Positions 1 to 7,191 of a stretch of DNA of 64,000 bases are shown here, one piece after another. The notes under the pieces were generated by a model. The model did no database searches, was not told where the DNA came from, and saw nothing but the letters and a program-made list of their open reading frames with translations. The translations under genes were made by a program, and so were the position numbers. Source of the stretch: Chthoniobacterales bacterium (GTDB lineage Bacteria > Verrucomicrobiota > Verrucomicrobiia > Chthoniobacterales > JACTMZ01); assembly GCA_018402585.1 (NCBI GenBank), contig JAGYIO010000007.1:1-64000 (forward strand), written 5' to 3'. Every line of letters starts with the position of its first letter. Positions within the stretch are counted from its first letter, which is position 1.

Positions 1-1065
1 CCCGGACGCGGCGCCACCTTTGATCCCAAAGACGACCATGGAGCCACCCTTGCCGTGGAGATACTTCTTGTTGAGGTCGTGATACGGATCGTCCGGCAGG
101 CCCGGAAAACGGACCCATTCGACGTCTGGGTGCTTCTTCAGGTGCTCGGCCACCACGAGCGCGTTGGCGCAATGCCTCTCCATGCGGAGCGGCAGCGTCT
201 CAATACCCTGCAGGAACATCCAGGAGTTGTCCGGCGCGAGGCAGGCGCCGAGGTTGCGCAGCGGCACGGTGCGCATGCGCAGGATGAAGGCGAGTGGCGC
301 AAGCGGCTCCGGGAGATCATGGCCCCAGCGGAGCCCGTGGTAGCTGTTGTCCGGATTGTCATAGAGCGGATGCTTCCCCGCACCCCACGGGAAACGTCCG
401 CTGTCGACCACCACGCCGCCGATGCCGGTGCCGTGGCCGCCCATCCATTTGGTCAGCGAATGCACGACAATATCCGCCCCGAAGTCGAGCGGTTTGGTCA
501 GGTAGGGCGTGGAAAAGGTCGCATCGACAATGAGCGGGATGCCGTGGTCGTGGGCTACCTTGGCCACTTTCTCCAGATCGACGACTTCCAGCGCCGGGTT
601 GGAAACCGTCTCGACAAAGAGGGCGCGTGTTTTCTCGTCGATTGCCCGGGCAAAATTTTGCGGGTCGTTTGAATCGACGAATTTCACCTTGATCCCGAGG
701 GCGGGGAGAAGGTCGCTGAATTGGGTGTAGGTGCCGCCGTAAAGGTTGCGCGCACTGACAATATTGTCACCGGCCGAGGCGAGGTTGATGATTGAGTAGA
801 AAACGCCGGCTGTGCCGGAGGCAACCCCCAGCCCGCCCATTTCGGGCGCGCCCTCGAGCAAGGCGACGCGCTTTTCGAGCACGTCGGTCGTCGGGTTCAT
901 CAGCCGGCTGTAAATGTTGCCCAGCTCCTTGAGGGCGAAGAGATTCGCGGCGTGCTCGGTGCTTTTGAAAACAAACGAGCTGGTGCGGTAAACAGGCAGC
1001 GCGCGCGAAAGCGTGGTCGGGTCAGGCTCTTGGCCTCCGTGCAGGCAGATGGTGTCGAATCTCAT
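1..1065 (-). CDS. metY: O-acetylhomoserine sulfhydrylase, 3' end outside window
   Basis: PLP-dependent enzyme of the Cys/Met metabolism family, making homocysteine from O-acetylhomoserine and sulfide in the cytoplasm. The 355 visible residues start MRFDTICLHGG and include the family's early NIYSRLMNPTTDVLEKR block, the GVASGTAGVF segment and the PLP-lysine motif SLTKWMGGHG (Lys about residue 206). Homologues have about 430 residues, so roughly 75 lie beyond the left edge. The ATG at 1065 gives the normal family N-terminus; no strong Shine-Dalgarno is visible. It lies 83 bp behind the prepilin-like gene on the same strand, with a candidate promoter of its own in the gap. Cystathionine gamma-synthase is the main alternative, but the long insert after the PLP lysine and the N-terminal wording favour MetY. 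Confidence 0.9.
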   Translation of the reverse strand, partial: MRFDTICLHGGQEPDPTTLSRALPVYRTSSFVFKSTEHAANLFALKELGNIYSRLMNPTTDVLEKRVALLEGAPEMGGLGVASGTAGVFYSIINLASAGDNIVSARNLYGGTYTQFSDLLPALGIKVKFVDSNDPQNFARAIDEKTRALFVETVSNPALEVVDLEKVAKVAHDHGIPLIVDATFSTPYLTKPLDFGADIVVHSLTKWMGGHGTGIGGVVVDSGRFPWGAGKHPLYDNPDNSYHGLRWGHDLPEPLAPLAFILRMRTVPLRNLGACLAPDNSWMFLQGIETLPLRMERHCANALVVAEHLKKHPDVEWVRFPGLPDDPYHDLNKKYLHGKGGSMVVFGIKGGAASG

Positions 1066-1094
1066 GGTTTTCTTATGGTGTGGAGTTAATGCAG

Positions 1095-1122
1095 ATAATT
1101 TCGGCTGCAGGTGGCAAGTCAA
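1095..1122 (-). promoter_or_regulatory. Candidate sigma70-type promoter of metY
   Basis: On the minus strand a TTGACT box (1117-1122) is followed after 16 bp by AATTAT (1095-1100), leaving a leader of about 25 nt before the ATG at 1065. The -35 box matches 5 of 6 consensus bases and the -10 box 4 of 6. If real, metY can be transcribed independently of the riboswitch-controlled pair upstream. No SAM riboswitch or S-box was seen. Confidence 0.4.
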
Positions 1123-1148
1123 CCGCAAAGGCGGCTGTAACGCGATGG

Positions 1149-1913
1149 TCAGCGCAGCACCTCGGAAGGAAGCCGACCGACATTCGCCTCGGGGGCACGA
1201 CGGTCTTTACTCGAGGCGCCAATGGGGATGAGTCCGGCTGATCCGGTGGCGTAGGCCACCATGGCGTGGCCGTTGTGCCGGAAGTGAACAGACGGAATTG
1301 TGCCGCGGTCGTCGTCAAAACCGTAGAACTCCTCAATCATGGGGTTGCGCGGACTGGCTGGTTTCTGGAAAGTATTGACTTGGGCGGCGGTGGCAAAGAC
1401 CACGGTTTTCGCGGGATTGGCCAGGTCCCAATAACGCAGAGGCGGCCCGCCGCGTGGAGTCCACCCATTGGTGCCCGAAAGAACCACGTTGTAACCGATA
1501 CCAATGTAACCGTGCTTGTATTTCGGTTTGAAGGGCGTTCCGGCAAAACCGAAACTCGGGTCCGGGGCCATGCTGCGCGGCACGTAGGGGCCGAGCGGTC
1601 CGTTATCCATGTCGATCATCCGTTGGCCTTCGGGTTTGCCCAAGCTTTTGCCCGACTCGAAGCCGAACCACCAAATGGCGCCTTTCGTGCCTTCCATTAC
1701 ACCATCACGCCGGTAGGGCCAGAACCTGTAGTCATGATCCCCCAGGTAGGCGGCGCCGCCAGCCGCGAGTTGACGGATATTGTTGGCGGAAACCGCCAAC
1801 GAGGATGTCCGGTAAGCGCCCCACACGGCCGGAGCGGCCACGGCGCCGAGAACGATGATCGTCGCCATGACGACAAGCAGCTCGACTAGGGTAAGTGCGT
1901 TCTTTTTTTTCAC
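1149..1913 (-). CDS. Prepilin-type N-terminal cleavage/methylation protein (pseudopilin-like)
   Basis: 254 residues. The N-terminus is a short lysine-rich leader followed by a type IV prepilin motif (ALTLVELLVVM, with the conserved Glu at +5) that runs into a hydrophobic helix. The residue before the cleavage point is Ala instead of the usual Gly. The body has the FGFESGKSLG, YNVVLSG and NPAKTVVFA blocks and a C-terminal VHFRHNGHAMVAY stretch typical of the large type II pseudopilin-like families of Verrucomicrobia and Planctomycetes. These are processed by prepilin peptidase and inserted in the inner membrane; the individual role is unknown. It starts with GTG at 1913 inside a 4-bp GTGA overlap with the stop of the upstream secreted-protein gene, so the two are translationally coupled and share the upstream cobalamin riboswitch. 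Confidence 0.8.
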   Translation of the reverse strand: MKKKNALTLVELLVVMATIIVLGAVAAPAVWGAYRTSSLAVSANNIRQLAAGGAAYLGDHDYRFWPYRRDGVMEGTKGAIWWFGFESGKSLGKPEGQRMIDMDNGPLGPYVPRSMAPDPSFGFAGTPFKPKYKHGYIGIGYNVVLSGTNGWTPRGGPPLRYWDLANPAKTVVFATAAQVNTFQKPASPRNPMIEEFYGFDDDRGTIPSVHFRHNGHAMVAYATGSAGLIPIGASSKDRRAPEANVGRLPSEVLR

Positions 1914-2758
1914 GGCACTTGTTGCAGCGCAATCCGATAAAATCGCCTTGGCGGCAGATCGGTGCTGTCATCTTGGAAGATGAGCTCCCCGCCAGTCCCC
2001 AGCTCGCGCGCCCCCATCGAGTTCCAAGGGTCCGCGATATGATCGCGGTATTCCAGCTGGTAAATAATGTTGTTTTGGCTGAGTAGCGCAACGATGGGTT
2101 TGCCTTCCCTCATGAGGCAAGACACCGCGGGAACCGGAAGCTTTGCCGCCACGGGCTGTCCCACGGGCTGCGGGGTGAATTCCGCGGCAAAGCCGTAGGC
2201 ATCCCACGCTCCATCAATCAGCGGGCGATCGCCTGCACCGACCGGGGACGAACTCCATGCGCCGGGCGCATAGATGCTGGATCCGGCCTCATCGAAAAGG
2301 GCGGTGTCGTCTGTCGCCCAATCGTCGTATTCGAAATTCCCCCCGCGGATGAGATACTGCCAATATCCGCTGAACCAATCGCTCTGGGTCCGCGCACCCC
2401 CTTCGCGGGGTGAGTATTCGAGCGAGAGAACCGACAACCCGAAACTATACTCCACCAAACCAAGGCTCAGGCGCCCGTCTGCCCCCCAACCGGTGCGGAC
2501 CAAGTCTCCAGCCGGATCCTCAATTCGCGTGGTTCCGGCGATGGCGCGAAGCATGTCCATTCCCGTGGCCTCACCATCCCAGCGGTAACCCCAGGCGACC
2601 GACACCGGTTGCAGGCCGTCGTTCCACTGCAAAACAAGCGCGGCGCGATGAGGTCCTGATCCGACCCAATACTGGATATTCTCGAAACTATTGACCAAGG
2701 CCTGCGCGTGCAAGCCGGTCAAACCAAGCGCCAGAAGCGCTACAATCATTTTTTTCAT
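1910..2758 (-). CDS. Secreted protein of unknown function under a cobalamin riboswitch
   Basis: 282 residues with a Sec signal peptide (MKKMIVALLALGLTGLHAQA, cleavage near residue 20). The mature part carries a YWVGSGPHRAALVLQWNDG segment followed by VAWGYRWDGEATGMDMLRAI, a pattern recalled from exported proteins of Bacteroidetes and Verrucomicrobia that occur beside corrinoid uptake genes; this association is from memory and was not tested. The C-terminus (residues about 215-282) looks like a separate beta-rich domain ending in RRFYRIAL, like short autotransport or PEP-type tail domains, but no sorting signal is visible. An AAGGA site lies 6-7 nt before the ATG. A B12 riboswitch lies 140 bp upstream and the gene overlaps the prepilin gene by 4 bp, so both probably respond to cobalamin. 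Confidence 0.75.
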   Translation of the reverse strand: MKKMIVALLALGLTGLHAQALVNSFENIQYWVGSGPHRAALVLQWNDGLQPVSVAWGYRWDGEATGMDMLRAIAGTTRIEDPAGDLVRTGWGADGRLSLGLVEYSFGLSVLSLEYSPREGGARTQSDWFSGYWQYLIRGGNFEYDDWATDDTALFDEAGSSIYAPGAWSSSPVGAGDRPLIDGAWDAYGFAAEFTPQPVGQPVAAKLPVPAVSCLMREGKPIVALLSQNNIIYQLEYRDHIADPWNSMGARELGTGGELIFQDDSTDLPPRRFYRIALQQVP

Positions 2759-2870
2759 CAGTTGTCCTTCTTGTTGTTGTGGGCAAGAGAGACCCTGATG
2801 CCGCGGCGCGAGGCCGCGGGAGCAGAGACAACTCCCGCACGCTTCATTTCTTGCGATGAAGTTTTTCCGC

Positions 2871-2890
2871 GCACCGCCACCCGGCGGTGC
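2871..2890 (-). promoter_or_regulatory. Strong hairpin downstream of the B12 aptamer, possible expression platform
   Basis: Perfect 8-bp GC-rich inverted repeat (GCACCGCC, 4-nt loop, GGCGGTGC) just 3' of the cobalamin aptamer in the transcribed direction. It is not followed by a U-run (next bases are GCGGAAAAAC), so it is not a classic terminator. It could be part of a switch acting on transcription or translation further down the 140-nt leader, which also contains two smaller hairpins near 2800 and 2845. Confidence 0.4.
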
Positions 2891-2899
2891 ACGCGTCGA

Positions 2900-3112
2900 G
2901 GATGAGCAGGAAGATGTTCGGACTCCCGGTTTGTGAATGCCGAAGCATTCGCCTCTCCCCTCGCCTTCGCCTGGCCGAGGCCAGACTGGCTTTGTTCCCG
3001 CTCACGCGGGATGAAGGATCGTTACCGGATACCGCAGCGCAACTGTGGCCGGATCTCACGGCCTTCCCTTGTCTGCTAATCGGTCTCACCCGGTTTTGGC
3101 CGGGTGCTGGTC
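2900..3112 (-). ncRNA. Cobalamin (B12) riboswitch
   Basis: Read on the minus strand, the region follows the B12-element order. AAGGGAA near 3070 is followed by CCGTGAGATCC. The conserved ACAGTTGCGCTGCGGTA segment then matches the GCGCAGCGGTAA core of the E. coli btuB leader. Next come AAAGCCAG, a GGCGAAGGCGAGGGGAGAGGC block before a small CTTCGG hairpin, and finally ACCGGGAGTCCGAAC, matching the AGCC-GGAGACC-type B12 box, near 2915-2930. A GC-rich hairpin at the 5' end (3083-3108) fits an early paired region. It sits in front of the secreted-protein/prepilin pair and is expected to repress them when adenosyl- or aquocobalamin is plentiful. Limits are approximate. Confidence 0.85.
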
Positions 3113-3133
3113 ATGCAAAAGAACGAACCTGGT

Positions 3134-3161
3134 TTTTATGCTCCGCAGCGGATCGCGTCAA
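3134..3161 (-). promoter_or_regulatory. Candidate promoter of the riboswitch transcript
   Basis: On the minus strand TTGACG (3156-3161, 5 of 6 to the -35 consensus) is followed 15-16 bp later by CATAAA/ATAAAA (3134-3140). Transcription would start about 10-20 nt before the first paired region of the cobalamin riboswitch, which is the spacing expected for a riboswitch leader. Confidence 0.4.
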
Positions 3162-3201
3162 TGGCCTTGCCAAAGAATCGGCCAGCACCGTCAATCCCGG
3201 C

Positions 3202-3459
3202 ATGCGCAACCTGCACGCCTGGACCCACCGCACGGCAGAAGGCGAGAAACGCGAAGTGCGGGCGGTCAAGAATCGGGGGCGGTGGCGCTTGCAGTCCAAG
3301 CTGCAGCACGAGGCAGAGTGGACCTACCATGAGGTGCCCGTGCTTTCTGATTTACAAGAATTGCGCGAAATCCTCTGGCGCAAATACCAGCGCCGCCGTG
3401 CGGCGCACGAGGACGTTCTCCTGGCCGACAAAATGCTCGCCGAATCCGGGAGCAGTTAG
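3202..3459 (+). CDS. Small conserved-looking hypothetical protein
   Basis: 85 residues starting MRNLHAWTHR. It is rich in charged residues, with no signal peptide or membrane segment. The middle reads KREVRAVKNRGRWRLQSKL and the C-terminal half is a predicted amphipathic helix (LQELREILWRKYQRRR) ending in a short ADKMLAESG helix. The family is not recognised; an RNA- or protein-binding helix is possible from the Arg/Lys pattern, but this is a guess. An in-frame extension to 2887 would run through the riboswitch and is not believed. No Shine-Dalgarno is visible. It is divergent from the riboswitch-led genes and stands alone before the convergent mla operon. Confidence 0.5.
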   Translation: MRNLHAWTHRTAEGEKREVRAVKNRGRWRLQSKLQHEAEWTYHEVPVLSDLQELREILWRKYQRRRAAHEDVLLADKMLAESGSS

Positions 3460-3622
3460 CGCGTTTCCAGCCAAGTTCTTCCCAGGTCCGGCCGCAGTCG
3501 GGCGGAAAAGTGGCCGGGACCAGAGGCGCCTGATCGCTGGAGATCAGGGGTAGGAGGCCGATGACTGCCAGGCAAACCCCGAGAGAACGAACGCGACCGG
3601 GTAGACTTGTATCGAAAACATT

Positions 3623-4417
3623 TTAGCGCTCAAGCGCCGCTTTGCGGTTCTGCATATAGCCCGTGCGGGCGGAGATGTAGGGATCCAAGGCATCCTTGGT
3701 CGCCAGATCGTAGCGGTCCATCTGGTCCGGCAGACCGTGCGCACCAGACGGGGCGGACACCGCGGTGGTCCACAACGCGCCGCCGAAGATCAGGCCAAGC
3801 CAGGCGACAGGATTAAGCGCGGTGTCGCCCGCCGTGCCGACCAGATCCCGGGAACTGGTCGGGCCGAGCACCGGGACGACCAGATAGGGCCCGTGGGGAA
3901 TGCCCCATTTGCCCAGAGTTTGGCCGGTGTCGGCCTTGGGCACGTCGGCCAAGGCGGGAATCTTGTCCGCGGGCTTCATCACTCCCCCGACGCCCGCGGT
4001 GCTATTGACCAGAAAGCGGCCGGTTTCCTGAGCCGTGCGGTCGAGACGCCCCTGCAGCGTGTGGTTCACGAAGCGGACGGGGAAGCGGATATTCTCGTAG
4101 GCATTGCGAATGCCGCGACGAAGCAAGTCCGGAAGAACAAACTCGTAGGCCGTGGAGAAAGGCTTCGCCACGAAGGTGTAAATCTGGTGGTTGAACCAAA
4201 AGATACCGCGGTTGGCCGGCTCGATCGGGTCATGGGCTTTGACCTCCGCCACATCGTCCCAATCGTCGTCCTCGCCGGCCGCGGCAGCGACTTGTTGCGC
4301 CGCCACCGCACTCTTTCCCGACGGTGCCGCGGCAGCGGGCTCCTCGGCGCGGCGGTTGGCGCAACCGGCGACGAGCAAGGCAAGGATGCCGGCCACAAGC
4401 AGTGGGAGAGTTTTCAT
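3623..4417 (-). CDS. mlaA: MlaA/VacJ-family outer-membrane lipoprotein
   Basis: 264 residues. Signal peptide with lipobox LVAGCA (lipid-bearing Cys19), then a low-complexity Ala/Glu linker and the MlaA domain beginning at HDPIEPANRGIFWFN. The GRFLVNSTAGVGG and TLGKWGIPHGPYLVVPVLGP blocks are diagnostic. Known role: an outer-membrane ring that removes misplaced phospholipids from the outer leaflet and hands them to the periplasmic carrier MlaC. It is the last gene of mlaE-F-D-C-A; its ATG shares one base (TGATG) with the stop of mlaC. Having MlaA in the same operon as all other components is more compact than the E. coli arrangement, where vacJ is elsewhere. Confidence 0.93.
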   Translation of the reverse strand: MKTLPLLVAGILALLVAGCANRRAEEPAAAAPSGKSAVAAQQVAAAAGEDDDWDDVAEVKAHDPIEPANRGIFWFNHQIYTFVAKPFSTAYEFVLPDLLRRGIRNAYENIRFPVRFVNHTLQGRLDRTAQETGRFLVNSTAGVGGVMKPADKIPALADVPKADTGQTLGKWGIPHGPYLVVPVLGPTSSRDLVGTAGDTALNPVAWLGLIFGGALWTTAVSAPSGAHGLPDQMDRYDLATKDALDPYISARTGYMQNRKAALER

Positions 4418-4992
4418 CAGGTGCGCGCCACCGACTGCCGGAGCGAATCAAGCACGGCGACAGCACCGCCCTTTTTAACCAAGGCATCGAACTGCGCGCG
4501 GTAATTGGCCACGAAACTGACACCCTCGGCGAGAATGTCGGTGACCAGCCACTTGCCGCGGTCCTCCAAACGGTAGGTGACGTTGTAGCGGTTGCCTTTG
4601 TAAACTGTGGTGGTCGGAATCTCGACCTTGCCGGCGCCGGGACTGGAGGCTTTGAGGTATTTGATCTCGGGACGTTCGCCGGGAGTGAACTTTTCGCTGT
4701 AGCTGCGGATGATCAATTTGGTGAAAAGATCCGTGGCTTCGGTTTTTTGCTCCGGAGTGAATTGTCGCCAACCGGGGCCCACCGCGCGGCGGGTCATCGA
4801 CTCGAAGCAAATGTGCCGGACCAGGATCGGCGTCAGTTGCTCCGCCATGGTGCGGCCGCCTTTGGCTTTGTTCGCGACGGCCAACACTTGATCCACCGTG
4901 GTGCGCAGGGCCCTCTCGGCATCCTCGGTGGAGGCCCGCGAGAGAACGACCAACGCTGAGGTCAAAATCAAGGCAAGGACGGCACGTTTCAT
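4417..4992 (-). CDS. mlaC: MlaC-family periplasmic phospholipid carrier
   Basis: 191 residues with an N-terminal signal peptide (MKRAVLALILTSALVVLSRA). The mature protein has the Tol-Tol-Ttg2/MlaC fold signatures: ILVRHICFESMTRRAVGPGW followed by TPEQKTEATDLFTKLIIRSYSEKF and a C-terminal NVTYRLEDRGKWLVTDILAEGVSFVANYRAQF. It ferries a phospholipid between MlaA at the outer membrane and the MlaFEDB complex in the inner membrane. Its start overlaps mlaD by 4 bp and its stop overlaps mlaA by 1 bp, so stoichiometric, coupled translation is likely. Confidence 0.92.
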   Translation of the reverse strand: MKRAVLALILTSALVVLSRASTEDAERALRTTVDQVLAVANKAKGGRTMAEQLTPILVRHICFESMTRRAVGPGWRQFTPEQKTEATDLFTKLIIRSYSEKFTPGERPEIKYLKASSPGAGKVEIPTTTVYKGNRYNVTYRLEDRGKWLVTDILAEGVSFVANYRAQFDALVKKGGAVAVLDSLRQSVART

Positions 4993-5489
4993 GGCTCGGG
5001 TGCGGTGGAAGCGGATTCTTGGTCTCCATTTTGCTCATTTTTGACACTACCGAAAGCCATTTTGCTAATCAGGGATTCCAATTCGAGGGCGGATTCGGTC
5101 ATCGTGATGCGGGCGGAAGGTCCCAATAATTCTTCATCGGCGCCCGGGGCGAGGGCAACAAATTTGTCCCCGATCAGCCCCGAAGTTTTGATCGAGGCCA
5201 TGGTGTCGGTGGGCAGCGCGAGGCCCGAACGGATGCGCATCTCCACGATCGCGCTGTAGTCCTCCGGGTCAAGGCGGATGGCGTCCACCCGCCCGACGGT
5301 GACGCCGGCCAGCATGACGGTGGCCCCGGTGCTGAGTCCGCCCGTATTGGCAAAGCGGGCCTCGACGGGGTAGGTATCGCTTCCGACCAATTCTCCCGCT
5401 CCGAGCTTGAGGGTGAGGTAAACCAAAGCAGCCAGACCGAGCAGGACGAAAACGCCCACCCCAAATTCGAGCTTTTTATCCCTGTTCAT
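4989..5489 (-). CDS. mlaD: MlaD, MCE-domain substrate-binding subunit
   Basis: 166 residues: one N-terminal transmembrane helix (residues about 9-29) and a single MCE domain. The domain includes VEARFANTGGLSTGATVMLAG, VGRVDAIRLDP and IKTSGLIGDKFVAL, the standard order of the family. The C-terminal 25 residues are polar and probably disordered. It forms a periplasm-facing hexameric ring on the MlaE permease. It overlaps mlaF by 4 bp and mlaC by 4 bp. Length is close to that of E. coli MlaD (183). Confidence 0.93.
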   Translation of the reverse strand: MNRDKKLEFGVGVFVLLGLAALVYLTLKLGAGELVGSDTYPVEARFANTGGLSTGATVMLAGVTVGRVDAIRLDPEDYSAIVEMRIRSGLALPTDTMASIKTSGLIGDKFVALAPGADEELLGPSARITMTESALELESLISKMAFGSVKNEQNGDQESASTAPEP

Positions 5490-6322
5490 GATGGTTCCGG
5501 CGCGTCCGCACCACGGCGCAGGCCATCCAAGGTCGAGCGCAACGCAGCGGGACTGTCGCGAAATGATTGAACCACCGGATGGGCCGAGGAGGCAAACTCA
5601 TCCGGCGTCCCGCAAAAACAAATTTCCCCTTGGTGGAGCAGCGCGACCGTGTCGCTCGCGACCAGGGCCTCGACAATGTCGTGCGTCACGATGAGGGCGG
5701 TGAAACCGAACAGCGTTTGGTATTTCGCGATCATGGCGAAGACCGCATTGCGGCGTAACGGGTCCAAGCCGGCGGTCGGTTCGTCGAAAAACACCATCTC
5801 GGGCTGCGTGACGATGGCGCGGGCCAAGGCGAGTCGCTTTTGCATCCCGCCGGAGAGCGTGCCCGGGTAGTGGTCGGCATAGTCGCCCAGTTCCAACTGT
5901 TCGAGCGCCTCCATGGCGCGCCCCCGGATCTCTCCCCGCCCGAGGGACGTCGTCTGCTCGAGCGGCAGGGCGACATTGCGGAACGCGGTGAGCGAGTCAA
6001 AGAGGGCGTTCCCTTGGAAAAGAAAGCTGCAGCGGCGCCGAAAGGAATCCCTTGAGGCCTGGTCGCGAAAATCGAGCCTCCGTCCGTCGAACGAAATCTG
6101 TCCGTCGTCGGGTTCCTCGATATTGGCCAGGCATTTGAGGAGCACGGATTTGCCGGCGCCACTGGGCCCCAAGACGGTAAAAAGACGGCCGCGCGGCACG
6201 GCGAGACTGACGCCGCGAAGCACGGCATGTGGGCCGAAGCTTTTGCGCAGGTCGTCCACTTCGAGCAGGAAGTTGCCACCTTGGCCTCCGATCTCCGACC
6301 CGGTCTGGAGTGGGGTGGTCAT
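5486..6322 (-). CDS. mlaF: MlaF, ABC transporter ATPase of lipid transport
   Basis: 278 residues. Walker A GPSGAGKS (about residue 53), Q-loop in SFLFQGNALFDSLTAFRNV, signature LSGGMQKR, Walker B VFFDEPTAGLD and the switch His in VTHDIVEAL are all present. The QGNALFDS/T wording is characteristic of the MlaF branch. It powers phospholipid movement through MlaE at the cytoplasmic face. It lies 3 bp after mlaE and overlaps mlaD. The C-terminus is about 20 residues longer than E. coli MlaF. Confidence 0.93.
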   Translation of the reverse strand: MTTPLQTGSEIGGQGGNFLLEVDDLRKSFGPHAVLRGVSLAVPRGRLFTVLGPSGAGKSVLLKCLANIEEPDDGQISFDGRRLDFRDQASRDSFRRRCSFLFQGNALFDSLTAFRNVALPLEQTTSLGRGEIRGRAMEALEQLELGDYADHYPGTLSGGMQKRLALARAIVTQPEMVFFDEPTAGLDPLRRNAVFAMIAKYQTLFGFTALIVTHDIVEALVASDTVALLHQGEICFCGTPDEFASSAHPVVQSFRDSPAALRSTLDGLRRGADAPEPS

Positions 6323-6325
6323 GGG

Positions 6326-7138
6326 TCAGATAAGAAACGAGGTAATGACATAGTCGGCGGCCAAAACGGCGATGCTGGAAAGAACCACCGCTTTGGTGGT
6401 GGCCGCACTGACTGCCCGGGCCCCCGTGGCGCCGCGGATCCGGTGCGCGTGGAATCCCTGGTAGGCGCAGATGCTGATGGTCAGCAGACCGAAGGTCACC
6501 GCTTTGAGGAGGCATTCGCGCACGTCCTCGCTTTCCACCGCGCGCTGGACCGAGGCCCAGTAAACGCCCGGATCAACGCCCAAGAGAAGCGAACCGGAGA
6601 GACTGCCTCCCCACAGGCCGACGGCGACAAAAAGGGCGGTTTGCGCAGGGAAGACAAAAAGGGCGGCCAGGAGCCGGGGCGTCACCAGATATCCGCAACT
6701 GCTGATCCCCATCGTGTCGAGGGCGGCGATCTGCTCCGAGTTGCGTTGGATGCCCAGTTCGGCGGCCAGGGCGGACCCCGCCTGCCCCACGAGCATCAAC
6801 GCCGCGAGCACGGGAGCCATTTCCCGGACGAGACTGAGAGAGACCAACACACCAAGCAAGGCCTCGGAGCCGAAGCGATTGAGCACGTAGTAGCCCTGCA
6901 ATCCGAGGACGAGCCCGGTGAAAGTGCCCACGATGAGAATGACCGGCAGGCAGCGGAAGCCTTGCTCATAGATTGCGCGGGCCACCCTGGTCCAAAGCCG
7001 CCGCGTGGCCAAAACGGCACTGAGAGACTGGCCGGTGAAAAGGGCGAAATGACCCAATCCCCTCACCTGGTCCATTGTCAAGCTGCCGACTCTGCCAACC
7101 ACCGCTACACCTATGGCAGAATGCGCTGGGCGATGCAA
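6326..7138 (-). CDS. mlaE: MlaE, permease of lipid transport ABC system
   Basis: 270 residues with about five to six hydrophobic segments and the MlaE signature LVREMAPVLAALMLVGQAGSALAAELG, followed by EQIAALDTMGI and the DYVITSF end. It is the membrane subunit that works with MlaF and MlaD. It is the first gene of the operon; a second in-frame ATG at 7075 would remove 21 poorly conserved residues, but the longer form retains the usual short amphipathic lead. It is divergent from bioA, leaving only 53 bp for both promoters. Confidence 0.92.
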   Translation of the reverse strand: MHRPAHSAIGVAVVGRVGSLTMDQVRGLGHFALFTGQSLSAVLATRRLWTRVARAIYEQGFRCLPVILIVGTFTGLVLGLQGYYVLNRFGSEALLGVLVSLSLVREMAPVLAALMLVGQAGSALAAELGIQRNSEQIAALDTMGISSCGYLVTPRLLAALFVFPAQTALFVAVGLWGGSLSGSLLLGVDPGVYWASVQRAVESEDVRECLLKAVTFGLLTISICAYQGFHAHRIRGATGARAVSAATTKAVVLSSIAVLAADYVITSFLI

Positions 7139-7191
7139 AGACCGTTTGCAGCGGCTTGTGCCGCGGGACGGCTTCTTTATGCTTGCCGGCC

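Noticed and set aside
3000..3112. Cobalamin riboswitch on the plus strand (an AACTGTGG sequence is visible there)
   Set aside because: The required GGGAA and GGTG..AATCC blocks do not precede it on that strand, whereas the minus strand has all blocks in order.
2887..3201. 5' extension of the small plus-strand gene through the riboswitch
   Set aside because: The region is explained by the cobalamin aptamer on the opposite strand and the codons show no conserved-looking content before the ATG at 3202.
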